In this document: positions 26,648 to 40,892 of the stretch, in pieces
How positions within the stretch are numbered: the stretch's first letter is position 1
How the letters are laid out: each line of letters starts with the position of its first letter
Source of the DNA: Acanthacorydalis orientalis
Lineage: Eukaryota > Arthropoda > Insecta > Megaloptera > Corydalidae
Assembly (NCBI GenBank): GCA_034766995.1
Contig: CM068323.1
Span: forward strand, 20,382,112-20,446,111
Direction of reading: 5' to 3'
Length of the DNA: 64,000 bases
Made by a program: the position numbers and the translations under genes
Notes under the pieces: model-generated
Databases searched by the model: none
What the model saw: the letters and a program-made list of their open reading frames with translations, nothing else
What the model was told of the DNA's origin: nothing

Positions 26648-27670
26648 GCTTGTGTATCTAAGAATTTATTTTTTCTTTTCTTGACATTAATAAATAAATA
26701 GAACCAATTTTATTTTATTTTACAAACAAAGAACTTTCACTAGATTATTCCTTTTTAAGTCAAATTTAGAATTTGGAATAATTTTAAATATTAAATATAA
26801 ATCTCTCTCTGTCTCTCTTACTATATATATAATTCTGGAGAAAGAGAGAGTTAAACTCTGCTATGTAGTAGAATATAAAAACACGTATATAACTCTCTGC
26901 ATCGCAGAGATGTGCATTGTTAGACATTTGAATGATAAAAAACATCTTTTGTAAATGTGCACAATTGAAGAATCTGTACAACGCATACAAATATTTTTAT
27001 CAACAGTTTATTTCAATGAACACGTCTTATTTCGATCATGAAAATATTTTATTAAATTATTTGTATTTTTCGTCACACACATTTTTCTAAATACAAAATA
27101 TAAGAACTCTGTCGTATTCGAAAAGTCATTTATTTTTTTAAATTTACTTTCTGAAATTTTATTCAATAAAATTTCTTTTACAAACCTTGTTTTCATGCTA
27201 ATATAATTATTGTTCTGTAATACTATGTTATTTATGATATTAATAATTTATATACATTTATTTATATTTCTATGCTTCGATTATTGTATTTCCTTGAAAA
27301 GTTATCGACTTTAAAATGTTATTTTTCTTACGTTATTTTTTCGACGTAGCTGTTTTGGGAATAAAAATACACAAATAAAAGTTCTACAATTACCTCTTTA
27401 AGAAATTGCTGCGGGCAATAGAAATAAAGAACAAGAAAGTTTTTTTTACTCGACCTCATAGCGATATAAAATGAAAAGCGATGAAAAGGTCAATAGTACC
27501 TTTAGAAACTATTTATTCCCAATGAAACATTATTGTACCTTATTGCCATAATATATAAACTATTTTTAAAATATACATTTCATTTTTAAGGGAATTTACT
27601 TGTTTTCTTTTTTGAAATGAGATGTATTATGTCTATGCAGTTTTTTAATTTATTCTAATAAAATATATTA

Positions 27671-27713
<43 letters not shown>

Positions 27714-27826
27714 ATATAATTGAAACTATTTTCTTTGTAATCGTTTTTATTGAACATACCTTTCAATATATAATATTTTATAAGATATAAGAAAATTTTG
27801 TAATTTAATATTTCATTTTTATATAC

Positions 27827-27883
<57 letters not shown>

Positions 27884-28840
27884 TATGTGTATGTATATAT
27901 ATATATATATGTATATAGGCATACATAAGTATGTATATAAATATATATTTTTTTATTTCAGGTGATATTGGTAAAATGGAACGAACCGTACCAAAAACTA
28001 GCTTCCTGTGACAGCTCGGGTATCATATTTGTCTGGATCAAATACGAGGGCAGATGGTCAATCGAATTAATAAATGATCGAAATACACCTGTGACACACT
28101 TTTCGTGGTCACACGATGGTCGCATGGCGCTTATCTGCTATCAGGTTTGCACTATATTTTTATTAAATTCGACAGGTCGTTTTAAATTTTAAAACGCATA
28201 AACGAAAATCACTTTTGAAATGTGGAAACAATATTAATAGAATATAATACAAAATTGTTATTCAGTGTTGTCTAAAACTTGAATGGATATTAATTTACCT
28301 TAACCTTTCAATAATTAAACACAATTGAATTGTTATTGTACTTTATAATTATATTTTCATTATTGATTTGTTTAATACGGTTGACAAGGGTTTAATTAAA
28401 ACTTAAATTCGAATACCTAACATATAAATAGAATTTACTCCCACAATGTTTCGAGAAGAGACATTGCACGTTTGTTGTTTTCAGTCTAGTCTTTCAGAAG
28501 CTGCACGACCTTCTTAACAAATATACTCGTTTATAAAAAAAAACTGCTTTTGTATATTGTTTAGAAATTATTTTTTAATACGTGTATATTATGAACATAG
28601 AATCATTCTTGAGTAGATATAATAATCAAATAAAAATACCAGTAATGTACAGGTATCAAGATTATCAATGAACGATCATATGAGCTGATTTTAATTGCAG
28701 TTATATACATGAATAAATTATATACGTATGTGCAAACATGTCAGTTTTGAAATACAAATATCATGTTTGCAGGAACAAGTAAACCATATTAATAATTTTA
28801 TATTTGAAATGTAGAAACAGTTTTGGTATTTGCATATAAA

Positions 28841-28909
<69 letters not shown>

Positions 28910-30092
28910 GGTTGCATTTTTATTTGTAATATAATCATAACACCGTTTAAAATGTCAAGGTTTGTTATATATTTTTCAAAACATTGCAGTAATATATAAA
29001 CAAAACTAAATATACTACATTTACTTTTTATTAACATATATTGCAATTAAATCTCTCGATACGCGTACATCTACATAAATTATTTACTTTAAATGATAAT
29101 TTACATTGTTCAAATATATGTACATATTATTACTCGCTTTACCATCAATTAAAAAAAAAAAACAAATTATAGCTTTCTAATACATATATAGCACATTTTC
29201 TTTTTAATCTATTTTGACTTAATTAGTAGATATATTTTTATAAAATGTTACTTTTTCTGTAACTTGTGCTCTTTTATTCCAATGATTGTTATAGAGCAAT
29301 CATATAATGAAAATGCAAACATTAGGTATAGTATATGCTTCTTTTAGAGCGAATTATTTGAGTATACTTGTTATATTATTAACTCTGAAATATCTAATTA
29401 GAAATTAATTATGGTTTTATTGTCTTGTAATTTGATTTAGTTTATTCATAGAGAATGTATTTATTGTAAGAACACAATCAATTATAATATATATATAAAA
29501 AAATAACATTTTTCAAACATTTCTAATTAAGATTCATTAAAAAGTTATGTGTGATCTAACAGATCTACCAATATACTCCAAGTATCTTAAATAAAGAATC
29601 TGAGAATTTATATGAATTTTTTTCTCATTTTCAAGCGTTTCTATTAAATACGTGAATATAAAAATGTTTATGATGTAAAAAAATATATTTTAATTAGCAA
29701 AAGATTCCAAGTAAAAGTATATTAAAATTTTAAATAATTTTTTAGACTGTTATTCGTAACATTTTTAATATAATTGACTAATTATTCTCGAGTGATTTAT
29801 TAAAAACTTTTTACATGTTATATTAAATCTTCATTTTTGGAAACATTTTCATATAGCTTATATAACAGATTTAATTAAAAAAAAACTAATAACAACTGAA
29901 TGGAAATAATGATAAAGCTAAACACATAGCAACCCAATTTTCTGTATTATGTTTTCTTTTAACAATAGTTCTTTGTTATTCATTTTATTTTAATTATATA
30001 TCTAATTTTCGTATCGTTACCACCTCACAATTGTTTGAGAATATTTTCATAATTTATTTCTTTCATTTTAAGAAATGTATATTTCTTTATGG

Positions 30093-30137
<45 letters not shown>

Positions 30138-30286
30138 TGTAGATAGATAGATATGGATTTATGTATATGTGTATGCACATAGAAGAGTGTGCGGCCCAAT
30201 TTCATTTTAACTGAGCTTGCAACCTTGAACTATGAAATTGTTTTCAGTGATACATGTAAGGTTCTGTCTATATAAACATATTCCTT

Positions 30287-30377
<91 letters not shown>

Positions 30378-32559
30378 CATACACATATACACATCTACGT
30401 ATTTACAAGAGACTTCAGTGACGTCGCCCTCGGTCCTATGCACCCACTCCACTTGATATGCGAATAAAAACCTGGTGGAGGTAAAAAGCTCTCTCGCATT
30501 GATTTCAGCGTTATTGTTGTACATTGGCGTACGTGCAGAAACGTAATTGGCAAATACAATTTAAAATTTGAACAGTAGTGTCAAACGTGCAACGCACTTG
30601 CGGCTTCTAAAAATATCACACTTTGATTTCATATTCTAGTGTTGGACAATTCGTGTTTTGAATCTTCGCATCTGTCGTTTCTCTATATATGTTATTATAA
30701 AGTATTATCTAATTTTCTCGTATTATGATTGCGAATTTTAATAAGAACTTTTCGAAGATTCGAACCGTGTTTTGAAAGTAGTCGACGCTTGTGCAATCGA
30801 ATACATCTCATATGCAAGAGTAAGCTGAGTGGCACATCGCACGCAATGAGTTCTTTATTGATCAATTCTCGTTTTATATTTGCACGCGAACGAATATAGT
30901 AAAATTTTTCAGCGTTCTAACATCGACGACTTGACAATCACTGAAACAAAACTCAGTCTATTGATTTTTTCACTCGTTCCGAACTCGAACTGAATATAGA
31001 ACTCGATTCGCATTTGCATACGCCTGATTATCAGATCAACAATCCTTTAACTGGAATTTGAAATTAATGTCCGATACGATGAAAATTTCCATGCTCGAAT
31101 ATGAAATGATCGATTTCAATACAAAAAAAAACAGCGAATGATTTAAAACAATAATTTACCATTACTGATTTGAAAATCTTATCAATGGAATTATTAACGT
31201 AAAGCTGATCTTTTTTTAATTTAGTATTCGAATTGAATAATGGAAATTTAAATAATTGTATTATAATTAATCACATAAATTCTAGAGAGAGAATGAATTC
31301 AGTTAATGAAAATTTATTCGTTTTAACAAATGGCTATATTTTAAACTATAAGTTTTTAAAAATTAAATTGTTTTATTATCCAATCTTAATTAAACAAAAC
31401 CTTTAATATTGAAAATATGAAAGTACAGTTCTAGTAGAATATTTTTAACTTCTTCACATTGACATATATTTTTAATAAACATTTCATTTATATTTTTCAA
31501 AGGAACAGACTATTTGTTACATGCAGGGAATTTAAAATACGTATACTCTTACAGGATGGTTTTGTTCTGGTGGGTAGCGTCGCCGGTCAACGGTATTGGT
31601 CATCAATGTTAAATTTAGAATCGACCATCACATGTGGTATATGGACTCCAGACGACCAGCAAGTTTATTTCGGAACTGCGAGTGGTCAGCTTGTTGTGAT
31701 GGACGTTCATGGGGCGATGGTCTCGCAGGTAGCTTTAGGCGGAACAGGAAGTAATGGAATTCCTCCAGCAGCTGTGCACGCAATGGCCTGGTCATGTGAA
31801 AAGTTTAAGATGGAAGAAGGAGATGATAATGATGGAAATGGTGTTAGCACGCAACCGACGTCGACGTCTCAGCAGCAGTCGGCATCAAATGGTGGCTCAA
31901 GCGGTAAGTTCAATGTAGTTTTATAAAGGTTTTTTTTAGCTAAATTTACCGTGTTCTAGTAAATCTATCAAAAATATTAAATTAAAATGTTACATATTTC
32001 TATTACAGTTTCATTTACTACACTGTTTATAGTTCTCGTGTTCATGTTTAGTGTTAATTTAAACATTTAATTGCCTTTCTAGTTATCAAAATGATACAAT
32101 ATTTATGATGATTACACTGCTAAAAGTACACAAACATGTTAATGCGACTTTGTGCCATACGTACATATTTGACTGGTCATAAAACGTACATATTTTATGA
32201 GAGCGAAGTGAGCGATCGGGAAATAGTACAATTGTGTGCTCGTTGCACTACAATGGAAAGTTGTGTTCAGTTTTGGGGTCCGAATGTTTGTTTTTGTTGT
32301 ATAAAGGATGGTTATAAAATTAAATTTGCTTTATTTGCGGCGAGATTTATTTTATGAAATTTATAATGGCGTGATGCGTTTTTTTAATGTCGTATTTTCC
32401 CATTTCACAGAATATACAAATCCGCACATTATGAACTGCTCTAAAATATTTTACTAACAATTACAGTTTTTCATTTTATACATAAATTATATTTTTAAAA
32501 TATGTTGGCTGACGTAGACTCACTCGTGGAGTAATTATTTTTTGTAATGTTAACGTATG

Positions 32560-32617
<58 letters not shown>

Positions 32618-32624
32618 GTATATA

Positions 32625-32679
<55 letters not shown>

Positions 32680-35600
32680 CTAAAATACAAAGGCTTTTGA
32701 TTGGAACATTTCCATATTTCAAAATAGTTAGTATTACGGACAAATCTTTAAATGATAAGAAAATAACGAATATATACTTTCAAATAACATAAAACGTAGA
32801 AATGTAGAGAATTATGTGTCAAAATAAATTTTATTTCATTAAAAAAAGATATAACACATTATATTATGTAGCTAAATAAATGTTACAATATATTAGCTGT
32901 TATTTAAATCCATTCATAACATTCATAGATTTATTAAAAAAAAATGAACTATATTTATAACATATGCATATATAAAATTAATGAATAACTTATATAAAAA
33001 AATCATATATTACAAATCAAAAATTAATTAAAATAATGTAAGAATATCAAATATAATTGTTACTAAACGATTAACGAGTAAATATTTTTTTACAATTCCT
33101 TTCATATATTTCAATATAACGTATTTATAAAGCATTCCAATTTAAATTTAATTCTTTTCAATTGTAAACAGATACTTTGGAACATTCTTTATTTAAGAAA
33201 AGGATGTAGTAATAGTAAAGTCTACAGAAAAAGATAAACCGTATTGTCGGTATTTATACTGGTGTATCGTCCGTTAGTAATATCGATTGGAAAAAGGTTA
33301 TTTTTCTCAAGAAAATTTTATTTTCACAAAGAAAAAAATAAAACTTATTTGCTTTAGAGTGTCTGTCTATTCTTTAAAGAAAAATATAAAAGCGTATTAT
33401 CTACATTCAAGCGTGGAGCTTAGAAGTGAAGGAATGAACATGAAGAGTTATATAGCATATAGAGATATTAAAAATCGTTGTTACTTTAAATGTATAAACT
33501 TGTTTTTTTTAAAAAAAAAATATATAAAGAAGATAATTTACTTAAAGTTTATAAAATTGTACATAAACTTTTATAACATAGGTTTTTAATTTTGTATGGA
33601 AGTCATGAAAAAATGTAAAATTCCGTATTACTATAATTATCAAATCAATATTTTAATTAACATTTCTCATAGATTTTTTATTCTTGATTTTTCATAAATG
33701 AATAATAGTTTATGCAAACGTTCTATAGATTGATATATAAACATTTTATTACAACCTATATACTTGTTGATCTTGGTTATTAATTAAAAAGAACATTTAC
33801 TCGATTAATTATATAAATAATGTATAAATATTTAATTTTAACACTTTCATTGAAGAAATTATAATTATAAAGGTAAATATTTCATTGACTAGTGAATACA
33901 GTCATGATTGTTGAATTCAAAATGCACAATTTTCGATAAGTTAACAGCTGGTTGTCAGTTATTACGATTTATCGACATTTTAATTAGCTTGACGCTCATG
34001 ATGAATAATTACAAATTGCATTATCGCGGATAAACTAGTATAATATTGTCCGTTTGTAACTTCGAACCTAGTACCATTCGTGTTTGTATGTTCATGCTAA
34101 ATCAGCTCGAATCCTATATAGTTCTCTATATTTATTTAAACAGACCGGTGGTTGAATTTTAATCAGACAATCGATAACAGCGTGTATAGTTTGTGGAATA
34201 CTGGCGATTTGATAAAATCCAGTCGAAATTTCATATGGTTTATCACTAGTTGTGGGTGTACATTTGATGAGCCAGTGAAAGTACAATTAAATGTTCCATA
34301 CGTGACATAATTTCAGGTTTATTTTCAGTCGGATTGTTGTATTTTTTTTTGAATTTAGAGAATGTGTCAGTGTATTTAAATATTGTATCAGGTCGATTAA
34401 TAAGTGATCTAACAAATATATTTTAATTTAAATTTTCTAAAATGTCTGATGTTAAAACATGTATTACTCAAAAAGAACTGTAATAATTACTTGGTAAGTC
34501 GTTTTTGTGATTCGTTATTAAATTAATATTTTTAAATTGAAAAATCAAAAATATATGCACAACTTATATATAATAAATATTTTTAAAATCCCTCTGAAAA
34601 TGAAATAATTTGTACGTCCGATAACAAATAAAACTTTCTTGAGTGCTAAGGATTTTGCTCTTATATCTGTCATATTTTATTAAGAAAAAAGAGAAGAATC
34701 CTGGCAAAAATTCCAATAATAAATCATATTTTTACCATCGTTGTAAAATAGAAAACATTAAATATATAAGAATTTATTGAAAACCGAAGTATTTACTGAA
34801 CAGAATCCTATTCTCTGAAGCAATATTTCTTAGAATAATAAAATTTGTGATTTATATCATATTTGAAGAAACAAAATAACAGAGAGATTATTTATCTTCG
34901 ATATGTGTCTTACAATAATAATCTCTTTTACATCTTATATCTACGAAATGATTTCAAAATAAATATGATTGTTTAATGAAATATAAGGTCATTTATTCGA
35001 ATTATATTTATCAGGATATAATAACAAATCTAAGAAGAATATTAATAACAAATGTGTTTTTGTAAGAACAGTATTACATCTTTTTAAAAATAGCTTTATA
35101 AATTATTAGATGATTTTCTAATATGGGACTTTATTATGAAAATAATATATTATTTATTATTTTTAAATACTTTTTGTCACATATTTATAATTGTTAAAAA
35201 TTATACATAGAATAAACTTCAAAGTCAACTACAAAAATGTTTTTTTTTTTATTAAAATAAACGCAGAAAAATATTTTTGACTGTGGACAACATTGATTAC
35301 TAATAGATATAAATTCATTTTTATAAATATTATATTATTTTTTTGTACTTTTATTTTGTCCATTTGAAAAAATTAGTTTATTTCTACACGTTTTGATATA
35401 TTAATTCCTTAATATAATTTTTATAAAATTAACAAATAATGTAAATTTATTGTTATAAAATCTCAATCGATGTCAGTATGATAAATTTTGAATTTGATAT
35501 TGAAATCAACTTAAAATAAAAAGTATAATTATTTATTCAAATTAACTAATTAATTGTTTCTTTGAAGTTATTTAAGATCTTTGTTCATATTTAAGTTCAT

Positions 35601-38600
35601 CTACCATTCCAGTTAATTTTAATAAAAGATGCTGTAATCCATATTAATTCTAACTCATACATATTAATTAATAACCCAATGTACTAATATTTACATGTGG
35701 CCATTTATAACTAATTATTCCATTAATATATGTAGTAATTTTAAAGAGAACCACAATTTAGAGTATAATTACATAGGATAGACTTGTGAAGAAAAATCAA
35801 TTTAATACATTAAATTTCATTTTTTTTCTAATTAAGTACTAACTTTGAATTTAATGAATGCTGAAAGACTAAGATAAATTTGATTGATATTCTTATTTTT
35901 AATATTAATTTACGAAAAAGCATCTTAAGTGATTCTGACTAATGAAGAAAATCTGTCATTGCCTTGTCGGACAGTTTTTTTATCATTTTTCTTTAGATTT
36001 TAATGAAAATTGGTACATAATTAGCAAAAAAGATAACAACACCATCACAGTATACGCTTAATTACCTTAAAAGCTATGAAGTGACAGAATCTTAATCGAT
36101 TTACTATTTATAATTACTTTGAGTCTAGAAAAAGTGATTCTTTTAGATGATTTTACCTAAATATATATTGAATTAATCACAGATTAATGATGAATTTAAT
36201 TATTTAATTGTTAGATATTCAAATATATATATATATATATGTATGTATGTATGTATATTTATAATATGTAATAACATTATTATCGATTACTTTTTATTCA
36301 TATAATAATTTTAAATTTTATTCTCTGTACAGAATTTCAGTTTATAAATTATTAAGTGTATTTGAACACAATTTACGTTTTCTGTATTTTACTTTTCTTA
36401 CAATTATTTTATGTAAGACTGATAAAAATCTCTTATTAATTTTATTTAAAAAATATTTTTGCATATAAATATATGCATCAGTTGTATTTGCAAATATTTT
36501 CTTTCAGCTGAAAGAAAATTCGTCCTGGCCGTTTGTTTTCAAAACGGTTATATTTATTTATTGAAAACTTTTGATGACGTGTCGCCAATCCAAGTCGACA
36601 CAGGTCTACAGGGACCACTTTGTATGGAGTGGAGTAATTCAAGAGAACTGTTGGCAGTCGCTGGTACGATACCGCCGGATGCTAAAGCTTTTCCAGTCGT
36701 ACCACCTGTTTATAAGAACATGCTGAAATTTTACACAGACACGGGAGTTTTATTATATTCGGTGGATATACCGTGTACACAGGTTTGTTTACAATTGCTT
36801 TATATAATTTTCTTTTGTCGTATTATTTAAATTATATTTTTTTGTGGAGGGGAGATATACTGAAGTATAAAACCTAAAATTTAACAAACATATTTCAAAT
36901 ATATTTTACATACAATGAAAATAACTCAATTGGTGACACTTTAAAAATAGTCATTATTATGATATTTGTTGTAATTCTAGTCACCAGTATCAGCTTTAAC
37001 ATGGGGCCATAACGATAAACGACTCTTTTTGGCCACTGGTAACCAAGTTCACATAGCTTGGGTATCGCGTCGTGTCGCCTCACTTCAACTTATGTGCCGT
37101 CTTAAAATTCAGAGTTGTCTCCGTTCGGAAACGCAATTATCACATTTACCATTACCACCACGTATACGCAACCTCATTGGGAATCTTTTTGCTCAAACGA
37201 TACGTGTAAGCATGTATAATTCAAATCACAACATATAGGAAGACAAATATGAACCAAACTGTTCTATTTTAGTGTTGCGTTCCTGAGGCAAGCGCTCTAA
37301 GAGAATTCGTATCACGTCCACCAGTGGGTTCTATTCGGTTACATTGTACGATGATACGTCACGACGACGACTCCAATCTATCTTCGGGAACATGTTATAC
37401 ACTTTATTTGGAGTATCTCGGCGGTCTAGTACCTTTATTGAAAGGAAAACGCACAAGTAAAATTAGACCTGAATTCGTTATATTTGATCCACAAGTCGAA
37501 GGTATGAGATACAGTATTTAAATTTCAGTAATTCTATATAACATATATAATTAGTAACATATTAATATTATTATAACATATTTATTGAAATTATTAGAGC
37601 TATGCTTGGATCTACAATGGTCTCCAGAATCTGGAAAGAGTTCTGGATCGAGTCAGTCGACTAGTGGAAGTGGAAGTGGTATTATTCCTTCAGATACTTC
37701 GGATTCGGACCATGAAGATGGTTGTGCTTCCCCACGAATGCAAAGACGGAGAAAGAGAAGAAATAAATCGCGATCGAGAACTGGGCAAGGAGAACGACAG
37801 AGTACAAACAGCGAAAATACCGATATGGAAGACCTTGCGTACATTGATACCCTGCCAGAGGTGAGTAGTTAGTTTTGAGGAACATTAGTACGCTTTATAG
37901 ATACAAGTAAATAGTTTTTGTAATTTTTTTTAGTAATTTGATATATTAAATAGAGTATTTATGTTTATTTAGTACTTTAAAAAATGGATTAAAAATGAAA
38001 TATCTCTTATGCAGCATGTTTATGAGTTAATAAAAATTATAATGATTTCATTTTAAAAAAATGTACCGTATTTTTGGGCTATAAGACGCACTTCTTTTCT
38101 AGAAAAATGACCCCCAATATGAGGCTGCATCGTACAAGGTAAGATTATTACTGTATTCAGTACTGAAATACACAAAAATGCTGATATATGAAATGTTATT
38201 ATTTAAATCAATACAGTGTTAGTTAGTTGTAATAAATTTATTACAATCTAAATATTTTCGTGTTATTTTTACAGCAATTAAATTGAATATAAGCCATGTA
38301 TTTTAATTATTTATTATATTTATTATAAGCTAGTTAAAATTAAGGTCAGAATGCTTATAACTTTAATACAGATAGTACATAAATTGAAATCTTTAAAGCC
38401 TTTAACGTTATTGCTAGATTTAATTTACGTTGTTAATGAAGACACTCTTTCTATATTCTTTTTAAAACATTCTATATTCTGCTTATTATCAGAAATAAAG
38501 CTTTTAAACATTTATGAATATTAATTAACGCACACATTAAATAATCACGCATTTAAAAATAATGAAAACATTTTAAAAGATTGAAAATAAAACTGTTTCA

Positions 38601-40827
38601 TACACATGCTTTTTTGAATTTGAAATGGCTTGCTAGTCCATTATATTTCCTTTAAATATACAAGTACGTTTTATAGCCCTATGTGTGACATAGTCTCAAA
38701 AGTACGGTAATTTTTTCGCATGTTAAATATATTAACATATTGTTTATTTTATATATATTTAAGCATGTTCGCCTTGTCGAAGTAACATCAAACATCTGGG
38801 GCACAAAATTCAAAATTCACGGTCTCGCTAGTTCAGTTCCTGCGAATTTAGGCCAAGTAACGTACAAAACATCTTTATTACACCTTCAGCCGAGACAGAT
38901 GACACTCGTAATGACGGAACTGAGGGACGATATACCTCCTGGTCCTGATCCAAATTTTAATCCGAATCTTTTTTCGGAAGACGAAGAGGAAAATTCGTCA
39001 AACGGCGACCGTTCACATTCACATAAAGGACTTCATTCCGATATAGCTCCACCGATCGCTCCGATGTCACCGAGAGGAAATCGTTTTACTAGGCCAAAGT
39101 CGCAGATTTCGAATCATTTTATCAACGCTGATACAAACAATTCGAATCTGATACCGGCATTGGCGAGAGCTGAATCTTACGAAGATGAGTTTCCGTATGT
39201 CGATTTGACCGAAATGGTGAATTTCTGCGAATCGTTGCGTTCGAATAGTGGCAACATGCAAAGTTCTACTGTCAATTCGATACACGGACAATATAATAGG
39301 TGAATTTCACACATGTTTATCCTATGTTGTTGTATTAAATATAAAAATACTCTATCATTTGTTTTTGTGATAGACCGTCCATGACATCAGCTGCGACTCC
39401 AGTACAGCCATCCACATTCAGCAGCCTAGTTAATCAGTATAGCCGCAGTTCCTCTAGTACAGGTGCAGGATCTCAGAACCGACATGCTGTGTCGCCACTT
39501 TGTTGTGATGGATCAGTTCCCGCACTTCAGTCTCCTAAAAACGCCGTTGCGCCTAGTGACATAATATTCGACCGTCCTCCCGCACAAACACTTATCTCTT
39601 ATTCGACAGCTGATTATTCGAACAACGTCAACTCCGTGCAACAAGTTAAATCAGCACTGATGTCTGATACGCACGTCACATATAATAAAAACGGCGTGAC
39701 GTTGCATTTGAATCTCGATCAAAATAAATCAGTATTAAAAAAACGTCTAGATAACGAGAACGAACACAATAGAAACTTATCAACAAATACTACCGAAGTC
39801 TTAGACAATTCTTCTGTTAATGTTCAGTCGAATAATTTATTGAATAAGTCAAGAAATGTATCAGAGATTTCACCGAACAGTTCTAGTATTATAAATACGG
39901 GTAAGAGAAAACCTTTCAACAATAAAAATAGTCCAAGTGGAAATCAAATTAATATCGGCGCTACGAAATGGACAGGTAAATCGGAAGAATTAAAATATAT
40001 CGATGAGGATTCTATAACAGAAATAGGGGAAGCGAGCAGTAGTACAATGAGACGAGCAGTTACTGTAGGACCACAATGTCTGCCAGATTCAATGGTTCGA
40101 AGCTGTAGCGTTGGTTATTTAGATTTAGTCGATGCGCAATTAGTTCCTTGTGATTTAGCACTCGCTATGTTACGAAAAGATACACCGAAGCGTCTCGTAC
40201 TCGTAAACAGAAAAACGAAACAGAAGAAACAAAACAGGAAACATCATGCGACGTCTGTTGAAAAAGATATAGAATCGAGTACACAACAACGTTCGCCTAA
40301 ACTAGCAACGTGCGGTAAATCGAAAAGTCTCGATTCGAGTGATTTGCCAGTACTAGAATCACATAATGTTTGTCATTTGCCTGACCATCAAGAAGAACCG
40401 ATTTCGTCCAATTCCGTAAAAGAAACAGAGATTAAAGAATGCGAAAGAATAGAACATGTTAAAGAAGAACCGTTACCGCCTGTAACGTGTATAGAAGCAC
40501 CGAAATTAAGTTTTTTTACTACTTCGAAAACACCTTCGATGAAACGTAAAGTCGAAGAATCGTCTCCGAAACTCGATCTTAGTGATGTAAGCTCTTCAGA
40601 ACCAGAATCGTTAGTGCATAGTGTAAGTATTGATATTGAGCTTTTCAACATATAATTGTTATTAATTTAGTATATAATAATTTAAGTACTGAATATAATT
40701 CATTGAACATATAATTCAAGTACTGAAAGAACTGTAATCAAGAAAATTGAAATTAAATTGAAAATATGTAGTTAAGTAATTTACAAAATCAAATAATATC
40801 GAAGGAATAAATGTCTATACTATTGAA

Positions 40828-40892
<65 letters not shown>

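Larger units (their letters stand above)
19923..27961 (+). other. tusp intron a-b (8,039 bp), no gene seen
   Basis: AT-rich, with eight long TA-rich tracts. I see no coding segment, transposon terminus or RNA gene. A few less AT-rich patches (21040-21200, 21850-22100) are not recognisable. Confidence 0.6.
28145..31554 (+). other. tusp intron b-c (3,410 bp)
   Basis: AT-rich with TA-rich tracts near 28845, 30093 and 30291. The part 30170-31100 is less AT-rich than the rest of the intron and might hold regulatory DNA, but no motif decides this. Confidence 0.55.
31904..36507 (+). other. tusp intron c-d (4,604 bp)
   Basis: It holds a 117-bp TA tract near 32561 and a shorter one near 36222. Otherwise very AT-rich. 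A slightly GC-richer patch lies near 33930-34300. No feature recognised. Confidence 0.55.

Noticed and set aside
30207..30524. Open frames dominated by YIYIYI (also near 27700, 28800, 32500, 51000, 51700, 52400 and 60800)
   Set aside because: These are translations of (TA)n microsatellites.
32136..32357. 73-codon open frame in the tusp c-d intron
   Set aside because: No recognised domain, no fitting splice sites in phase, and intronic composition.
34092..34286. 64-codon minus-strand open frame in the tusp c-d intron
   Set aside because: It matches no family I recognise, and its length is within chance expectation for the less AT-rich patch.
37653..37885. Antisense and other-frame open frames over tusp exon g (also over exons h, i and j)
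   Set aside because: Shadows of the well-supported sense exons.
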